Below are positions 11,371-22,772 of a DNA stretch of 64,000 bases, piece by piece. The notes under the pieces are model-generated. The model was not told the DNA's origin, ran no database searches, and saw nothing but the letters and a program-made list of their open reading frames with translations. This stretch comes from Cladocopium goreaui (Eukaryota > Sar > Dinophyceae > Suessiales > Symbiodiniaceae): NCBI GenBank assembly GCA_947184155.2, contig CAMXCT020002713.1:336001-400000 (forward strand). Reading direction: 5' to 3'. A program made the translations under genes and the position numbers. Positions within the stretch are counted from its first letter, which is position 1. Each line of letters starts with the position of its first letter.

Positions 11371-14300
11371 CACCCCACTGTTCCCAAAAGCCCCTGCATG
11401 AACACAAGGCCACAAACTCCAAACACTCAGATTGACCAACTAAAATGCACTATAAATAAATTTGATTAACTTCAGATACCCAGCAACCTTTTTGAGCGGA
11501 GGTTGGTGGGTCGTAGGGTCAGCTGGAGGCTGCATCATGACCGGGCATACCAAGGTCCTGAGAGTCAATCGCCTTAGTCCCAACGGGTCAGAGAAGGAAA
11601 ATACGCGATTATGGATTGGCCACCACTTGGTCCAAAAGAAACATGCATGAGTTGACAAAACGCCGTTGGCCAAGTGACAGCGTGTCGGTCATGGACTGGC
11701 TCACTGACCTCAACATCTCTGACAAAGCCCCATTGCACATGTGCTCCCACTCGTCTTCCCAGAACCCATGGCTGTTCAAGATTTGGTTGTGCACATTCGT
11801 CCTGGCAATTGCAGGACACAGAAGTAAAGAATCTAGGTCCTCTGCAAACACTCTTTATCAAGTGTGAAGTTTGAGGGAAAACAAATAAGTGAAAAAAGCT
11901 GAAAATGTCCAGAACATTTTAAGGCAAGCCAAGTATCCATGTGCGATCACCCCGGAGGAATTGTCCCAGCATGGCGACGTCTCTGTTGCGATTCTGCGAT
12001 TGCTTCTGCAGAGTCATCGCCACTTCGATGCCACATGCCTGTTGCAGTGTTTAGGTGGCCCACTGTTGTTTATATGACCCTGAACCCAAGTAAGCAACCT
12101 TTAATTGTTGGTGGCTTCTTGGTCTGATGACTTGCATGGGTGCAAATGTCAGTTTTTATTAGTGCAAATTGTCTTTGAAAGAAGCCAAGCTGAGGCGCAT
12201 AAAGGATCGCAAAGACGATCACACACATTGCGCCAGTCCTGTGCCAACCAGCCAGACAACTGATCCTCAGAAACATTGAGGAAGCAGCTGGAAAAACTAC
12301 TGACAGTGACAATGCTTTGTAACCAGTGACAGCTAGTTGTACCCAGTGATGACACTGACATAACCCAAAGACTGCCAGCAAAATGGAACATTGGCCATCA
12401 TGAATGGGCAATATAAAAAACACGAATCAGACTACGATTCAATGTATCTACATCATCGACAACAGTGACCAGTTTCTATTTGTTATAATCGAAATTAATC
12501 CAAGAGTCTTAACAACCTGAGCTGGCACTGAAAGGATCGTCTTGAGCGCATCGCCAAAGAAAGGGTGGGAACAGATCTCAGTCAAATCAGCCGGACAGAA
12601 GCTGGCCAGTCATTAGGGGAGCCAAGGAGCCAGGGTCTTAGAGGTATCCATATTCCCTTTTCAATTAACTGTGGAGGTAATGGTTACGCAAGAGACCCCC
12701 TACTACTATACCTGCCTACTACTGCTGCTGCTGCTACTACCTCCCTTCCCATCATTAAACTCAGAATTCATGTCTGTCTTAACGTGGTGCTATTGACAGG
12801 GGTTCACTGACAACTTTTACTAATGACTTGACAAGGTGCTTGCTTCTGAACCTCCCTCACCAACCCACTGTCACTGCCACCACGGCCGCCACCCCGGCCA
12901 CCACGGCCCTTGCCAGTGCCCTTGCCATTGCCGTTGGCGTCTACGTTCCTCCCCTGCTGGTCCAAGATCCTTGGATTGAAATGGGACTGTTCGAAGAGCT
13001 GAAACTGACAAGATAATATACCCAAATTTCTTTCAAGTAAGTCATTGTAAACTAAGGAAGTTCGCAGTGCACTTTGATTTGCCAATCCAAGGCTCAATGA
13101 TTTTTTTGGTTGTCAGTCAAGTGTTGACTCGGCACACTTTTCCAATGACACACAAATGACCTCACTCAGATGAAACAATGACAACCTAACTACAAATGTT
13201 GTTTTCAAATCAAATCAAAATCAAATCAAATCGAACCAAGGGTCTTCGAAGGCAACAAGTCGAGCAAGTCGTGGTGGATCAGCTGCAATCCTTTCCACTG
13301 TCCCCAGTCTTGGAAGCTAGAAGACTTGTCGAGGCCAACAATTATGACCCGAGCTGGCCATTGGACCCAGTCAGGAGGAACCAGCTGGGCCTCGCCTGCT
13401 GCAACCTGTTGCTACAGCCAGGAATGCTTGACAAAATTCAAACAACAATATCAACAATAATTTATAAAGCGCCCCAACAGCAAAAGCCTGACTTGAACAC
13501 CCTGGCCAATCAATCAAACCAAGCAACTGCTTGTTGAGCCGCCACCTTGTACATCGGGTCCCTGCTTCGGCGCGTCAGACATCTGCTGCTTGCACCGCTG
13601 CTGGCAGCCATTGCCACTGACACTGTAGTCAGGAAATCCGAGACTGACGTTCAGCCTCAAGCAGCATTGACAGTCAATAAACAATGAGCCATCTTCGCTT
13701 CTATGAAAAGCCCTTGAATTGGATATTTAATGCAACTGGATTGTGATTGTCACAAACCAACCCTTCATAAACCCAATCAAACTTGTCAAGGCACAGTTCT
13801 ACCTCTTTCTTCACTGCTTTCAAGGTCCAGCCAGAGCGGTTTTTCCAGGTAGTGGGATCCCGCTGCTCTGAATGGTTCCTCAATGCTGTCATTGGGAATG
13901 ACGAGGTGCAAGTCAGCTGACTGAATGAAAAGGTGCCCAAAGAAAACCCAAACAAATTCAGCTAATCTCAACCTGCTCAAGTCTTTTGCCAATCCCACAC
14001 ACCAGACAGACACAGGTTTCCGCCAAGCATCCAAAGTTCACGGGCGGTGTGTGGATCCACCAGCTTCAGCAGATAGAGACCCTGGTCGAATCAGAAGATT
14101 CGGAGGAAACAAATTTCACAAAAGCTTGAGCTGGCTAAAATACAGGAGTGAAGCAAATAGCCTTCCAAAAAAAGACAGAAAATTAATAAGTCCAAACAGC
14201 AGACATGAAAACGCAATTAACTGCCAACCAGTGACTTGTTGGGCTGTCCTTAGAATCATTGCCCATCATCTCAATCAAACATTTGAAAACCTTTGGACTG

Positions 14301-16160
14301 ACTGACTCAGTCAGTAGTGTTGTCATGGTCGTCATCGGTCACTCATTGACTTGACAACAACATCACAGCGACAAACACCGACAACTAACTGTAACTGTCA
14401 AACTTCAAGTCACGCAAATCCTGGAACATTGAATGTTGACAAGATTCCTGGTCAGCTTCGAGTCGATGTCCTTGAACTCCAAATGTTTCAGAGCGGCAGA
14501 GGGAGTGCCAGGCCGGTTGGACGAAGACAAATTCGTCGCCACCATTGCGCAACGGGCAGCCACGCCCTGGGTGACGGAAACACAATTTGAGCAACATAGC
14601 CCAGGAAACGAACCGAGGCGTGTTGAATTGATGTCAACTGTCAACAGTGACCAGAGGTCGCACGCAATTTAAGTTATCTGAATCTCAAGTCATCATGACA
14701 TTCAGACACTTTAAGGCTTTGAAAGATTCAATCATGAACTGTATCATGACAACCAAATCAAATCATTGAACGAATTGGAAGATCACTGAATGATCAGTGA
14801 AATGCCAAAGGAAAATAAAATCAAAATATAATATAATATCTATTAATGCCAGCTTGTAAACTGACAGTGACTAGAGTTCCAGTTGATCACATGCAGCCAA
14901 GCTGATCGAACCCAATTCCAGGCCCCCAGACAATGCCATTGCGAAGGGAAGGAAAGTTGGTCGCTCAAGCTCCTGGCTGAGAATGAAGATGAAGACTGCC
15001 ACGGAATTACATCATTGTCATTCAAAGGAACCAAGTGCCGATTTGATTTTGACATTTGATTTGAAGAATGAATGAGTGTGGCAGAGTGTGATCAAAACCC
15101 TTTAACCCCTGATGTGTTGCGACCGACAAGACATTTGTGAATTCAAAAGAGGTGTAAATCCAACCCTGCAAACAACCAATGACAACAAATGTCAGCTGTC
15201 AGTCAATCAATTGTAGCCTAATGTCGCCCCCCAGGGAGTCCTTCAGCATTCATCAATGCAATTCATTGGACCTCAGGGGCAGCAGCGTTGACTGACAAAC
15301 AAGGGTTACTCGATTCAATCTAGTGACATTGTCACTAGGTCATTATATGAAATGACGAATTGGCAATTGTCAATGCGTGCTCATTTCGTTGGGATCCAAT
15401 TGCAGGGATTGACTTGCTACTGCTGACAATTGATTATTGGACAAATGTCTCAAGTTAAGATCGGCTTGGTTTTTGATCGGCTAGGTTTGGCCATAGGATT
15501 AAAAATGCAAAAACGTGTCTTGTTTTTTGGTGTTGGAAGAGTGATTGCTCCTACTTGTCAATCTTTCAAAGGGCGATGAAACAATAACAATGGACATAAA
15601 GTCATTCAATCCCAGAGGTCGCCAAGTTTCTACCTGATCATCAGGATGCTTAGAAAGAGTAGTTCCTACATGTTCCTACACAAAGGTTGCCCCTTTCAAA
15701 TTCACAACCACTCATGGCCAATCCTTCCGACTGAGGAAAAGACTTGAGCCATCCTCATCACCAGACCTGGGCCATTTCACTGTTCTGACTATGTCAATGT
15801 AATTTACATGACAGTTTATATTGTCATAATTCTGACTCACAAGGTGGCCTGACAACACACAAGTGTCAAAGTCAATTAGTCAAATGTCGGTTAGGAAAAA
15901 ACCGAAACAACAACACAGAGAATACCTGTCACTCTGAAGTCAATATCTGCCAGTCATTCCCTAGATCTCCTGAGTGCCCGGCACATTGCAAGTCCACAAG
16001 TGAAGCAATCTCTGCCATCACATTGGCCACGGATGGGGGGTTGACAGTTGACAAACATTGACATGACTGACAATGACTGACAGTTGACACCTGAGCTGAC
16101 ACTGGGTTGACACTGACACTGACGACTTACCGAGTAGGATTCGAAACAAAGAAGCCATTG
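10978..16160 (-). CDS. multi-exon gene with RGG, Pro-rich and acidic exons, tentative model
   Basis: A minus-strand chain of candidate exons starts near an ATG at about 16153 (MASLFRILL) with a good GTAAGT donor. It continues through segments near 15930-16020, 14870-15050, 14415-14610, 13760-13900, 13225-13415 (VPPDWVQWPARVIIVGLDKS), 12830-13016 (RGG-rich), 12200-12290, 11925-12050, 11610-11850 and 11480-11560. The last exon ends at a stop at 10978. The segments read as natural protein on this strand and all have the same direction. Junctions were not solved, and this may be more than one gene. The content suggests a nucleic-acid-binding protein, which is inference only. Confidence 0.35.
11609..11851 (-). 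CDS. helical internal exon
   Basis: The minus-strand frame encodes about 75 residues with strong amphipathic character (HGFWEDEWEHMCNGALSEML, then VSQSMTDTLSLGQRRF). There is no recognised domain. It lies between the 11925-12050 and 11480-11560 candidate exons and is one of the better-looking internal exons of this gene. Confidence 0.4.
   Translation of the reverse strand: MFAEDLDSLLLCPAIARTNVHNQILNSHGFWEDEWEHMCNGALSEMLRSVSQSMTDTLSLGQRRFVNSCMFLLDQVVANP
12830..13016 (-). CDS. RGG-box exon
   Basis: The frame encodes a glycine/arginine block (GKGRGGRGGGRGGSDSG) after an aromatic-containing lead (FQLFEQSHFNPRILDQQG). RGG boxes are RNA-binding and methylation-prone segments in many eukaryotic RNA-binding proteins. 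A CTTGTCAG acceptor fits the start of the exon. Confidence 0.45.
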
Positions 16161-16244
16161 ACTGGAAAGGCTGACAACACTTATTAACACTTGAAATATG
16201 GATGAAACAGGGCAGTGACATGATAGCATGACTGGATGACTCAC

Positions 16245-16650
16245 GTGGTGACCCTACTGATTAGTGGAAAACACTAAGCATCATTGCAACGAAAACTGAC
16301 AATCCACCTTTTATCCAAGGCTGAAAGAATCGTGTTTCATCCTTCCCCCCCCTTTGTACTGATCATGGGTTTTCCTTAGTTCTGTGCATGACCTTGTTCA
16401 GCTTCTGTTCTCAATTCCTATCATACTGGTTGAATTTCTCACACTTTTCCATTTTTTGCATTTTTTTTTGCATTGTTTTGCATTTTTTATCATTTTTGCT
16501 CATGTCCTACACGGTCATGTTTTTCACTTTTTCCCATTTTTTTGCATGTTTAATCCTATGCCCAAACCTAGCCGATCTAATACCAAGCCGATCTAAACCT
16601 GAGAAATTTTCCAATGAATAAATGAGGGTTGCTCCCGGGTGATGGACATC
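16245..16650. promoter_or_regulatory. divergent spacer between strand blocks, T-rich
   Basis: Genes point left below this stretch and mostly right above it. The spacer holds long T-rich runs (TTTTTTGCATTTTTTTTTGC, near 16450-16500). It also has two GCCGATCTA words that match the 30-bp minisatellite core at 3.2-3.5 kb. No promoter motif can be named. The assignment rests on gene direction. Confidence 0.4.
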
Positions 16651-16689
16651 ACTTCCCACATGCCACCGCTGAAGCTCCAGGGCCATGCA

Positions 16690-17195
16690 CCGCCGACGCA
16701 GGATGGAAAAGTACCACGATGACGCCTTCCTCGTGCAGTCTAATTGAGCCGATAGGACATCCGGTGCCGCCAAGTTCCAGTAGATAGTGCTCTCGCCGCC
16801 CATTGCACTTCATGTTCAGTGCGTAATAGAGCTAGAGTGCTAGCAGATTTAGACAGCTGCTGTTCCCAAGGGTACATTGGGTAATGGCGAGTTTTGTACT
16901 ATTACTCTGGAATGCGATCCTCAGTTACAGGACACTGCCAAGGCAGGGTGTGCAACAGGCCTCGTGACGCAGCGCGTGCAACATGTTGCCCGGGGAGAAC
17001 AGAGAAACTCCACGATGACGCCTCGCACGAGCAGGATAGACGAGCTGGTAGGACATCCATAGCCGCCAAGTATGGGTAAATAGTGTTCTCGCCGCCCATT
17101 GCACCTCATGCTCAGAGCTTGATAGAGCCTAGAGTGCCAGCAGCTTCGGACAGCTGCTGTTCCCAAGGGTACCTTGGGTAATGGCGATTCTCCAA
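16690..17195. repeat. two diverged 297-bp tandem units
   Basis: Unit 1 (about 16660-16890) and unit 2 (about 16957-17190) align at an offset of 297 bp. Shared words include CACGATGACGCC, TAGGACATCC, TCTCGCCGCCCATTGCAC and CAGCTGCTGTTCCCAAGGGTA. Each unit ends in the CCCAAGG hairpin. Divergence between the units is substantial. Confidence 0.75.
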
Positions 17196-17652
17196 CTCCC
17201 ACTTTGAAATGCGGCACACTGTTCCAAACCGGTGCTATCCTAGTGTGCTGTCCTTCAGCCGCGCCGAAATAGCCTCTGCATCGCCCTCCAGAGATGGAGG
17301 CATGTAGCTGTGAAGATCTTTCGTTTTTTCAGCAAGTCCCTTGGCGATGTGCAGCATTTCGGACCGTATTCGTGTACAGGGCAGCACGTAGCGCAACTGT
17401 GGACCATGGTCGTGCCTTAAACCAGCAGCTCTCCCTTTCCCCACCTCGTTCAACTTCTGCTTAGAAGTCTGCAGTGCCAGGTGGAGGAAACCATGAATGA
17501 CCTGGACAACATAGGGTTTGATGACAGGGTTTTCCCGCACTCCACCATTCAAGTAGTCCCGCATGCCCTCACCCCCCGCTGTGCCCCTCACATCGCTAGG
17601 AACATGACACATGTGTCTGTTTTTCCTCTGCTGTTCCCAAGGGCACCTTGGG
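16865..17652 (+). promoter_or_regulatory. three CCCAAGG hairpins upstream of the 18.3-kb ORF
   Basis: CCCAAGGGTACCTTGGG-type inverted repeats (7-bp arms, 3-base loop) lie at 16865-16881, 17162-17178 and 17636-17652. Each is preceded by TGTT and followed by TAATGG. Copy 1 has one arm mismatch and copy 3 has loop GCA instead of GTA. The surrounding sequence of copy 3 is otherwise unrelated, so the hairpin itself is the conserved unit. A related string (AAAGGCACCTTGGGGTAAC) is in the A repeats of the retrotransposon. Function is unknown. Confidence 0.6.
17235..17612 (-). CDS. hypothetical helical protein
   Basis: A 125-residue minus-strand frame has balanced composition (for example VVQVIHGFLHLALQTSKQKL, then RIRSEMLHIAKGLAEKTKDL). 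It lies in an otherwise plus-strand block, between hairpin copies 2 and 3. No domain is recognised. It could be a remnant of a longer gene, because the ATG-to-stop frame is short and no partner exon was found. Confidence 0.3.
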   Translation of the reverse strand: MCHVPSDVRGTAGGEGMRDYLNGGVRENPVIKPYVVQVIHGFLHLALQTSKQKLNEVGKGRAAGLRHDHGPQLRYVLPCTRIRSEMLHIAKGLAEKTKDLHSYMPPSLEGDAEAISARLKDSTLG

Positions 17653-18290
17653 TAATGGTGAGGGCTCCATTTTCACCCTACCAGGTACTCATCTTTCATG
17701 GTTCATCCTCCTCATGACTGTCACTTTCTTCCCAATATCCCGGCCCCATCTATGCTACCAACATCTGTACTCCTTGCTTCTGTCCTCCTCATTGTCCATT
17801 GCCTCTTGCCTATCTTGCACAGATTGCCACCTCCTCCTGTCATATGCTGCGGCTCCACCACGTGCCCCGCCCCGTGCTACTCACTCCGGTGTCATGAATC
17901 TCCTACTAAACCACAATACACTGCCCCCCCAATCCTGCCACCGGTCATATGTTGTACATCTTTCCTTCTGTTGAAGTGTCTGGTATTTTGTTGACTGAGC
18001 CTGGACCTAACATGACTCTCTCCGTCAGCAGCCATTGGTTCGAACTGTGAGGACACCGCACCTGCATAAGCCAGTGTTGCTTGGATCCTCACTTTTACTC
18101 AACTTCTAATTGCTCGCCCGTTCATTCTCCCTTAAGCCGACACGGGGTTCCCGTTGTTTGGCCCCTGCCCGTTTCCCGGTGTTTGGCCGCTGCCACGCAA
18201 TAGCGAGTGGTTCCTGTCGTTTGGTCCTACAAGCCGTGCAACTGCCTCCACTCTGAAGAGTGCTGCCACTGCAGGGTACCTGCTGCTGGT

Positions 18291-19861
18291 ATGCCGAAGC
18301 CAAACCCTTTTCCTTCTGGCCTAATCAGTGTTTCTGATCAACACCTACTGGACATATCGGCTGGAATGAATTGGAACATGCCAGCAGCCAGCAGCGTTCG
18401 TTTTCTTGCAGTGAGGGGCACAATATGGGTAGGTGATTGCCAGACAACATATAATTTCACATTGGTGAATACCACTTGCATATTGACGAGGTACCATGGA
18501 TCATTTTTTCGACCCTCGCCGACGCCCTTGAGACAGAGTTTGACCCTGCCTTCTGGGATACCGTCAATTATGGCCGAAAAGAGCGGTGGGGTTTTCTTGA
18601 ACTACCCTGGGATGGAAAAGTCTACGGTGCTGCACCACAGTATGCCCAAGTCCGACTATCCATCTTTAATCGTGACGCTCACACCATGCGTGTTGTGCAA
18701 CCGTTTGTGTGGAACCATACGCACCTAAAAGTTCACCCGAACGGAGCAATGGTTTTCCATGAACAAAAAAGATTAGCCTTCCTGCTGCCTTTGATAGTAG
18801 AAGCCCATGGGTTGCTGCCGCCTAAGCCATTGTTCTGGGTCAATGAAGACAATACCATCCCATTGTGGAGAACCACCCTGTGGACGCATGAAGAAACCAT
18901 CCAGTGGTTAGCTGAGACCGGAGAGACGTACCCGCAGGAACTGCGAGATGAACTCCAGCCGCGCATTGACCAACTTAAGCCTTCACAACATGCGAAACGG
19001 GCACTGCCTCCGCCTCCGCCGGTACCGACCAGGTGGGCGGAGCGATCCGCAGCAAAACAGCCAGCACAAAAAATGCAAACAGATGCTCCACCGGACCCTA
19101 AATGTACTCAGAGCACGCCACAGCAAGTGGCTGACCGAGAGCGGCAATACATGGAATTGCAGTCTATTATTCATCAAGCAAACCAACAAACGTTGGCAGA
19201 TAGCCGACCAGCGGCGACCAGACTGACCCAAAAACCAGCCAATTTGCTGGCCGCAAGTCAACAAAGCACAGACATTGCAGCAACGGCCGCATCGTCCAAT
19301 CCCAGTACAGGCGTAGTGGCGGAAGCTCCAACCCCGCAGCAAAGCAAGTCACCTGACAAAATCAGTGCACAGTCATTATTTCACAGACGACCAGGCCCAC
19401 CATCGGCCCTGCCTGCGAACAAAGCGCAAACGGATACCCCGGGTACCGGCGTGTTATCCTCTGACTCTCACTCTGCAACCCACAGCAAAGATGATGAGCA
19501 ACAACAACCTCCGGAACAGCTCGCAGCCCACGACGACACATCAACAGAAGAATCGTCGCCTGCAAATACACCCAAAGCATCGCCGGAGACTCAAGCGACT
19601 GACACTGCTGGTGCTAGCAGCCCTGAGCCCGCCAGTGACTCCATGCAGGACGTCGACCTCGCCGCAGCGGACATCCCAACGTTGCAGAACATGGAAAAGA
19701 CAGCCTGTGAAAGAGTGGCCTCCTGTGAAACGCGACTCCTCAATGCCCGCGAGCACCTTACTCGCATTAGAAAGCGCCTTAAAAGAATGCAAGATGCCCA
19801 CTCACCAGGCACTCTGCAACCCTCTCCTGTTGCAGATATGGAAATGGAAATCATTGACTGA
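18291..19861 (+). CDS. unknown protein with coiled-coil C-terminus
   Basis: A long frame from about 18479 to 19861 has no ATG near its 5' end. An upstream frame from ATG 18291 leads into it if the frame slips by -1 near 18470-18480, so either a frameshift or a missed short intron is likely. The first about 160 residues look globular and Trp-rich (RKERWGFLELPWDGKVYGAA). Next comes a Pro/Gln/Ala/Ser-rich linker of about 230 residues. The last about 70 residues form a charged coiled coil (KTACERVASCETRLLNAREH). It shares direction and intron-poor style with the large gene at 29.6 kb, from which it is separated by the retrotransposon. Function is unknown. Confidence 0.55.
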
Positions 19862-19915
19862 CCGTACAGACAGCTAGCACTGTGTGCACCTGACTGTGTG
19901 AAATCACCTGATCAG

Positions 19916-20301
19916 GGGTCGCCTCCGTCCGAGGTACGAGGTTAGGATAGTCCCTTTATTCCCTTTAGGTTAACTTGCCTTTGAACTCTGGTTCAAAGGC
20001 ACCTTGGGGTAACTTGGAGTGTTAGCCTTCTAAACTTCCACGCGTTGTTGCGACTCACACGCCCACAAACCAAACAAACAAACAACCAACTTAAACTTGT
20101 CACAGTTTTTTAGTTGTCACTGTTTCACTCTGTTTTATTTGGAACCAGAGTGCTGACAGTATCTGTTCTTATCAGACAGCAGTGCAGGTGCGTGTCGTGA
20201 GGCGGAACTGTTGTGACAACTTGTTTTTATTCTTGTGACATTTTGGTTTAAGTGGTGGGTGGGCGGGAGACCTTTTAGTTGCGGCATCCCAATTTTTCTT
20301 T
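19916..20301 (+). repeat. split direct repeat A1
   Basis: A 386-bp left terminal repeat begins GGGTCGCCTCCG and ends AATTTTTCTTT. It contains GTTCAAAGGCACCTTGGGGT, which resembles the CCCAAGG hairpins at 16.9-17.7 kb. It presumably holds the promoter and the left recombination site, by position only. Confidence 0.9.
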
Positions 20302-20466
20302 GCATGCGGCGTCGTGGAACTCCAGCTGACCGTGGTTACGTTGCAGCTTCACATCAGATTGTGCTGGGTCATTTACAGAAGCATTCACAGTTTTCTTTTT
20401 GCAATTTCTGTGCTGGATTTCTGGCAGCTTGCATTTGCATTGGGTGGCTTTTGTCGGGACCTCTAG

Positions 20467-20700
20467 ATGAGTGACAGCAGCTCTGACACCACACACGAGG
20501 CAATCTTGCACAACTTGGTAAGTCATCAGTTGCGCTTGTCCCGCCAAGTGACACAGGTTCAAAACGACATCCATTCTTTGCAGGCTCAATTGACTCTGAT
20601 TCAATCGCAGTTGCAACTTTTGCTGGTACAACATGGTTGTAAAGACCCCCCTGCCGAACGTCCAGACCAGGAGTCGACAGGCAACACACGACACGCTTGA
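20467..20700 (+). CDS. small coiled-coil ORF of the retrotransposon
   Basis: A 77-residue ORF with its own ATG begins 166 bp after A1. It is heptad-rich (QVTQVQNDIHSLQAQLTLIQ) and is predicted by eye to form a coiled coil. It overlaps the next ORF by 68 bp in a different frame. It may be an oligomerising accessory or a Gag-like piece. No homologue is recognised. Confidence 0.5.
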   Translation: MSDSSSDTTHEAILHNLVSHQLRLSRQVTQVQNDIHSLQAQLTLIQSQLQLLLVQHGCKDPPAERPDQESTGNTRHA

Positions 20701-22772
20701 GGCCATACCACCTCGAGAAGGGGTAGATGCGGGTATGACCTCAGAACTTGCTGCAGCTGAAGGTAATTTTGATGCCACTTCTTTCACAGACATGTTGAAT
20801 GAAGGAGCAGTTGAAACGCATGACAACAGTGCGTATGATGCAAACCTTTGGAGTGATGAGTTTGGTAATGCTCTGAACCTTTCTGGCATGGAGACGCCTT
20901 CAGAAAACTTTTCTGATGCTGCGGGCTTAGTCAAGAGAGGGTTTGCAGATGTTGTTGAAGGAACGGAAGTTGGCACCTCAACTGTGACCGTAGGACAACA
21001 GCTTGGACCTCAGGACATTGACAAGTTGGACTTGGACGCATGTGTCAATACAGCTTTGTTTTCTTTGCCAACGTGGGCCCCGAAACCTATTTGGGAAGAG
21101 AACATTTGGGCTGCAACTCTTGGTGACGGCATTTTGATGAAATCTGATTTTTGCACAGCAGAGCTTTACAAACCGTCATTTGTCCCCTGCCTGGACGCTT
21201 GGATGGGGCAGATTTCAGAATGCAGTCGGAAGCTCAAAAGATCCATGCAAGATAGTTTGAGTGACAGTTACGCTGATGTTGTCAGACATGTCACTGACCA
21301 GTCCTGGCAAGAGGAAAGGGAATCCTTGTTGCAGGCAGCACTCAAGAGGTGGCTGGTTGTGGTTATCTCGTTTCACCCAGCCACTACAGTTTGGGTGCAG
21401 CTGGCAGCAGAGACTGACGATGTTGGCAAGCTCACTGTTTTGGGTGATTTGTTCAGAGGAAAAGCGCCTACAACGCTTTTGAAAAGGGCAAGAGCAGTTG
21501 AGAAACTTTGGATTTTTTGGCGTGGGTGCGTTCCCCACCAGTGAACAAAAGATCTACCAATTTTTCCAGTATGAAAGATCGAAGAGTGCACCACCATCGA
21601 GGCTGAAGAGCTACCTTGAAGCCTTGGCTTTTTGCTTTCATGTTTTCTCAATGTCAGAACTGAAAGAGGTCGTGGCCAGTAAGAGGTTGCATGGATGTAC
21701 AATCCCCGCTGTGCCCACTTGCGTCATCCAGGCTGCCCCACTGACTGTCGAAGAGCTGACAAGGCTGCATGAGATTTTGCAGGACCAGTGCGACTGGAAC
21801 TCAGCTTTTGCAGGTGCAGTTTTATTTGTGGTTTACTCAAGGGCACGTTGGGCGGATGCCATGCACAGTCACAGCCTTTTGCCAGATCTGGATGAGTCAG
21901 GCATCACAAGGTATTTGGAAGCAACGTCAGCGGTGCACAAAACCATGCATGCGTCGATTTACAGACACAAGATGTTGCCACTGGTGGCACCGGCCGTGGG
22001 TGTGGTGAAAACCCCATGGGTTGACAGATGGATGGAAGTGAGGAAACATCTGAACATTTTGATGCCACCAGACCATGCGTTGATGCCGGCCCCATCAGGT
22101 GGAGGCCAACCGACCCAAAGGCCTTTGTCAGCGACGGAAGCTGGTGCCTGGCTTAGGAAGCTCCTGTTTGGCAACAAAGAACAGTTGGAACACAAAAGAG
22201 TTTCAGCCCATAGCATGAAAGCTACAACGCTTTCCTTTGCAGCAAAATACGGAGTTGACGCTGAGACCAGACTGCAGCTAGCATACCATGTTGGAGGGTT
22301 CAAGATGCTCCACACTTATAGCCGTGATGCAGCTGCCCAACCGTTGTTGGAACTTGAGAAAGTTTTGACCGCCATCAGGGAAGGTCGCTTTCGTCCTGAC
22401 TCCACCAGGAGTGGCAGGTTCATCCAAGAGCCTTCGGACACCCATGCATGTGAGAGCATGGAAGTGGTGGACCTGACTGAACCGAAGGAGGAGGAAACCT
22501 CCATCATCGATGAGGTACAGTCCAGTTCCTCTGATGAGAGCGAGGAAGAATTTCCTGCCTCCAATGGTCGTATCTTCAAGCCACCAGTGGCGCCTGAAGG
22601 TTACACGTTCTGGCAGCACCGTAAGTTGAGGACCCTTCACCTCACCCTGCCAGAATACAAGAGAGTCCTCATGTGCAACCGGATGATTGGGCCGCAGTAC
22701 ACACAAGAGGGCATGATCATAAGATATGACATGCCTGTGTGTCGACAGTGTGCAACGGCGGTTCGAAGTTAA
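20633..22772 (+). CDS. tyrosine recombinase (YR), frame broken at a T6 run
   Basis: Two frames join near 21512. The first (from ATG 20633) has an acidic N-terminus and a helical region. The second carries the catalytic core. The break is at TTTTTT (WIF to GVGAFP), where one base fewer would give a single protein of about 710 residues. Core motifs are the arm-like helices after 21600, an Arg in YSRARWADA (about 21840), HSMK (about 22208) as the H-x-x-R/K box, YHVGG (about 22284) and a candidate nucleophile Tyr in HTYSRDA (about 22315). The C-terminus is acidic, then Cys-containing. The family joins the circular cDNA to target DNA. The variant HxxK in place of HxxR is worth noting. Confidence 0.75.

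Noticed and set aside
20275..20976. 233-codon minus-strand frame in the retrotransposon.
   Set aside because: It is a shadow of the coiled-coil and recombinase N-terminal ORFs, with no motif of its own.
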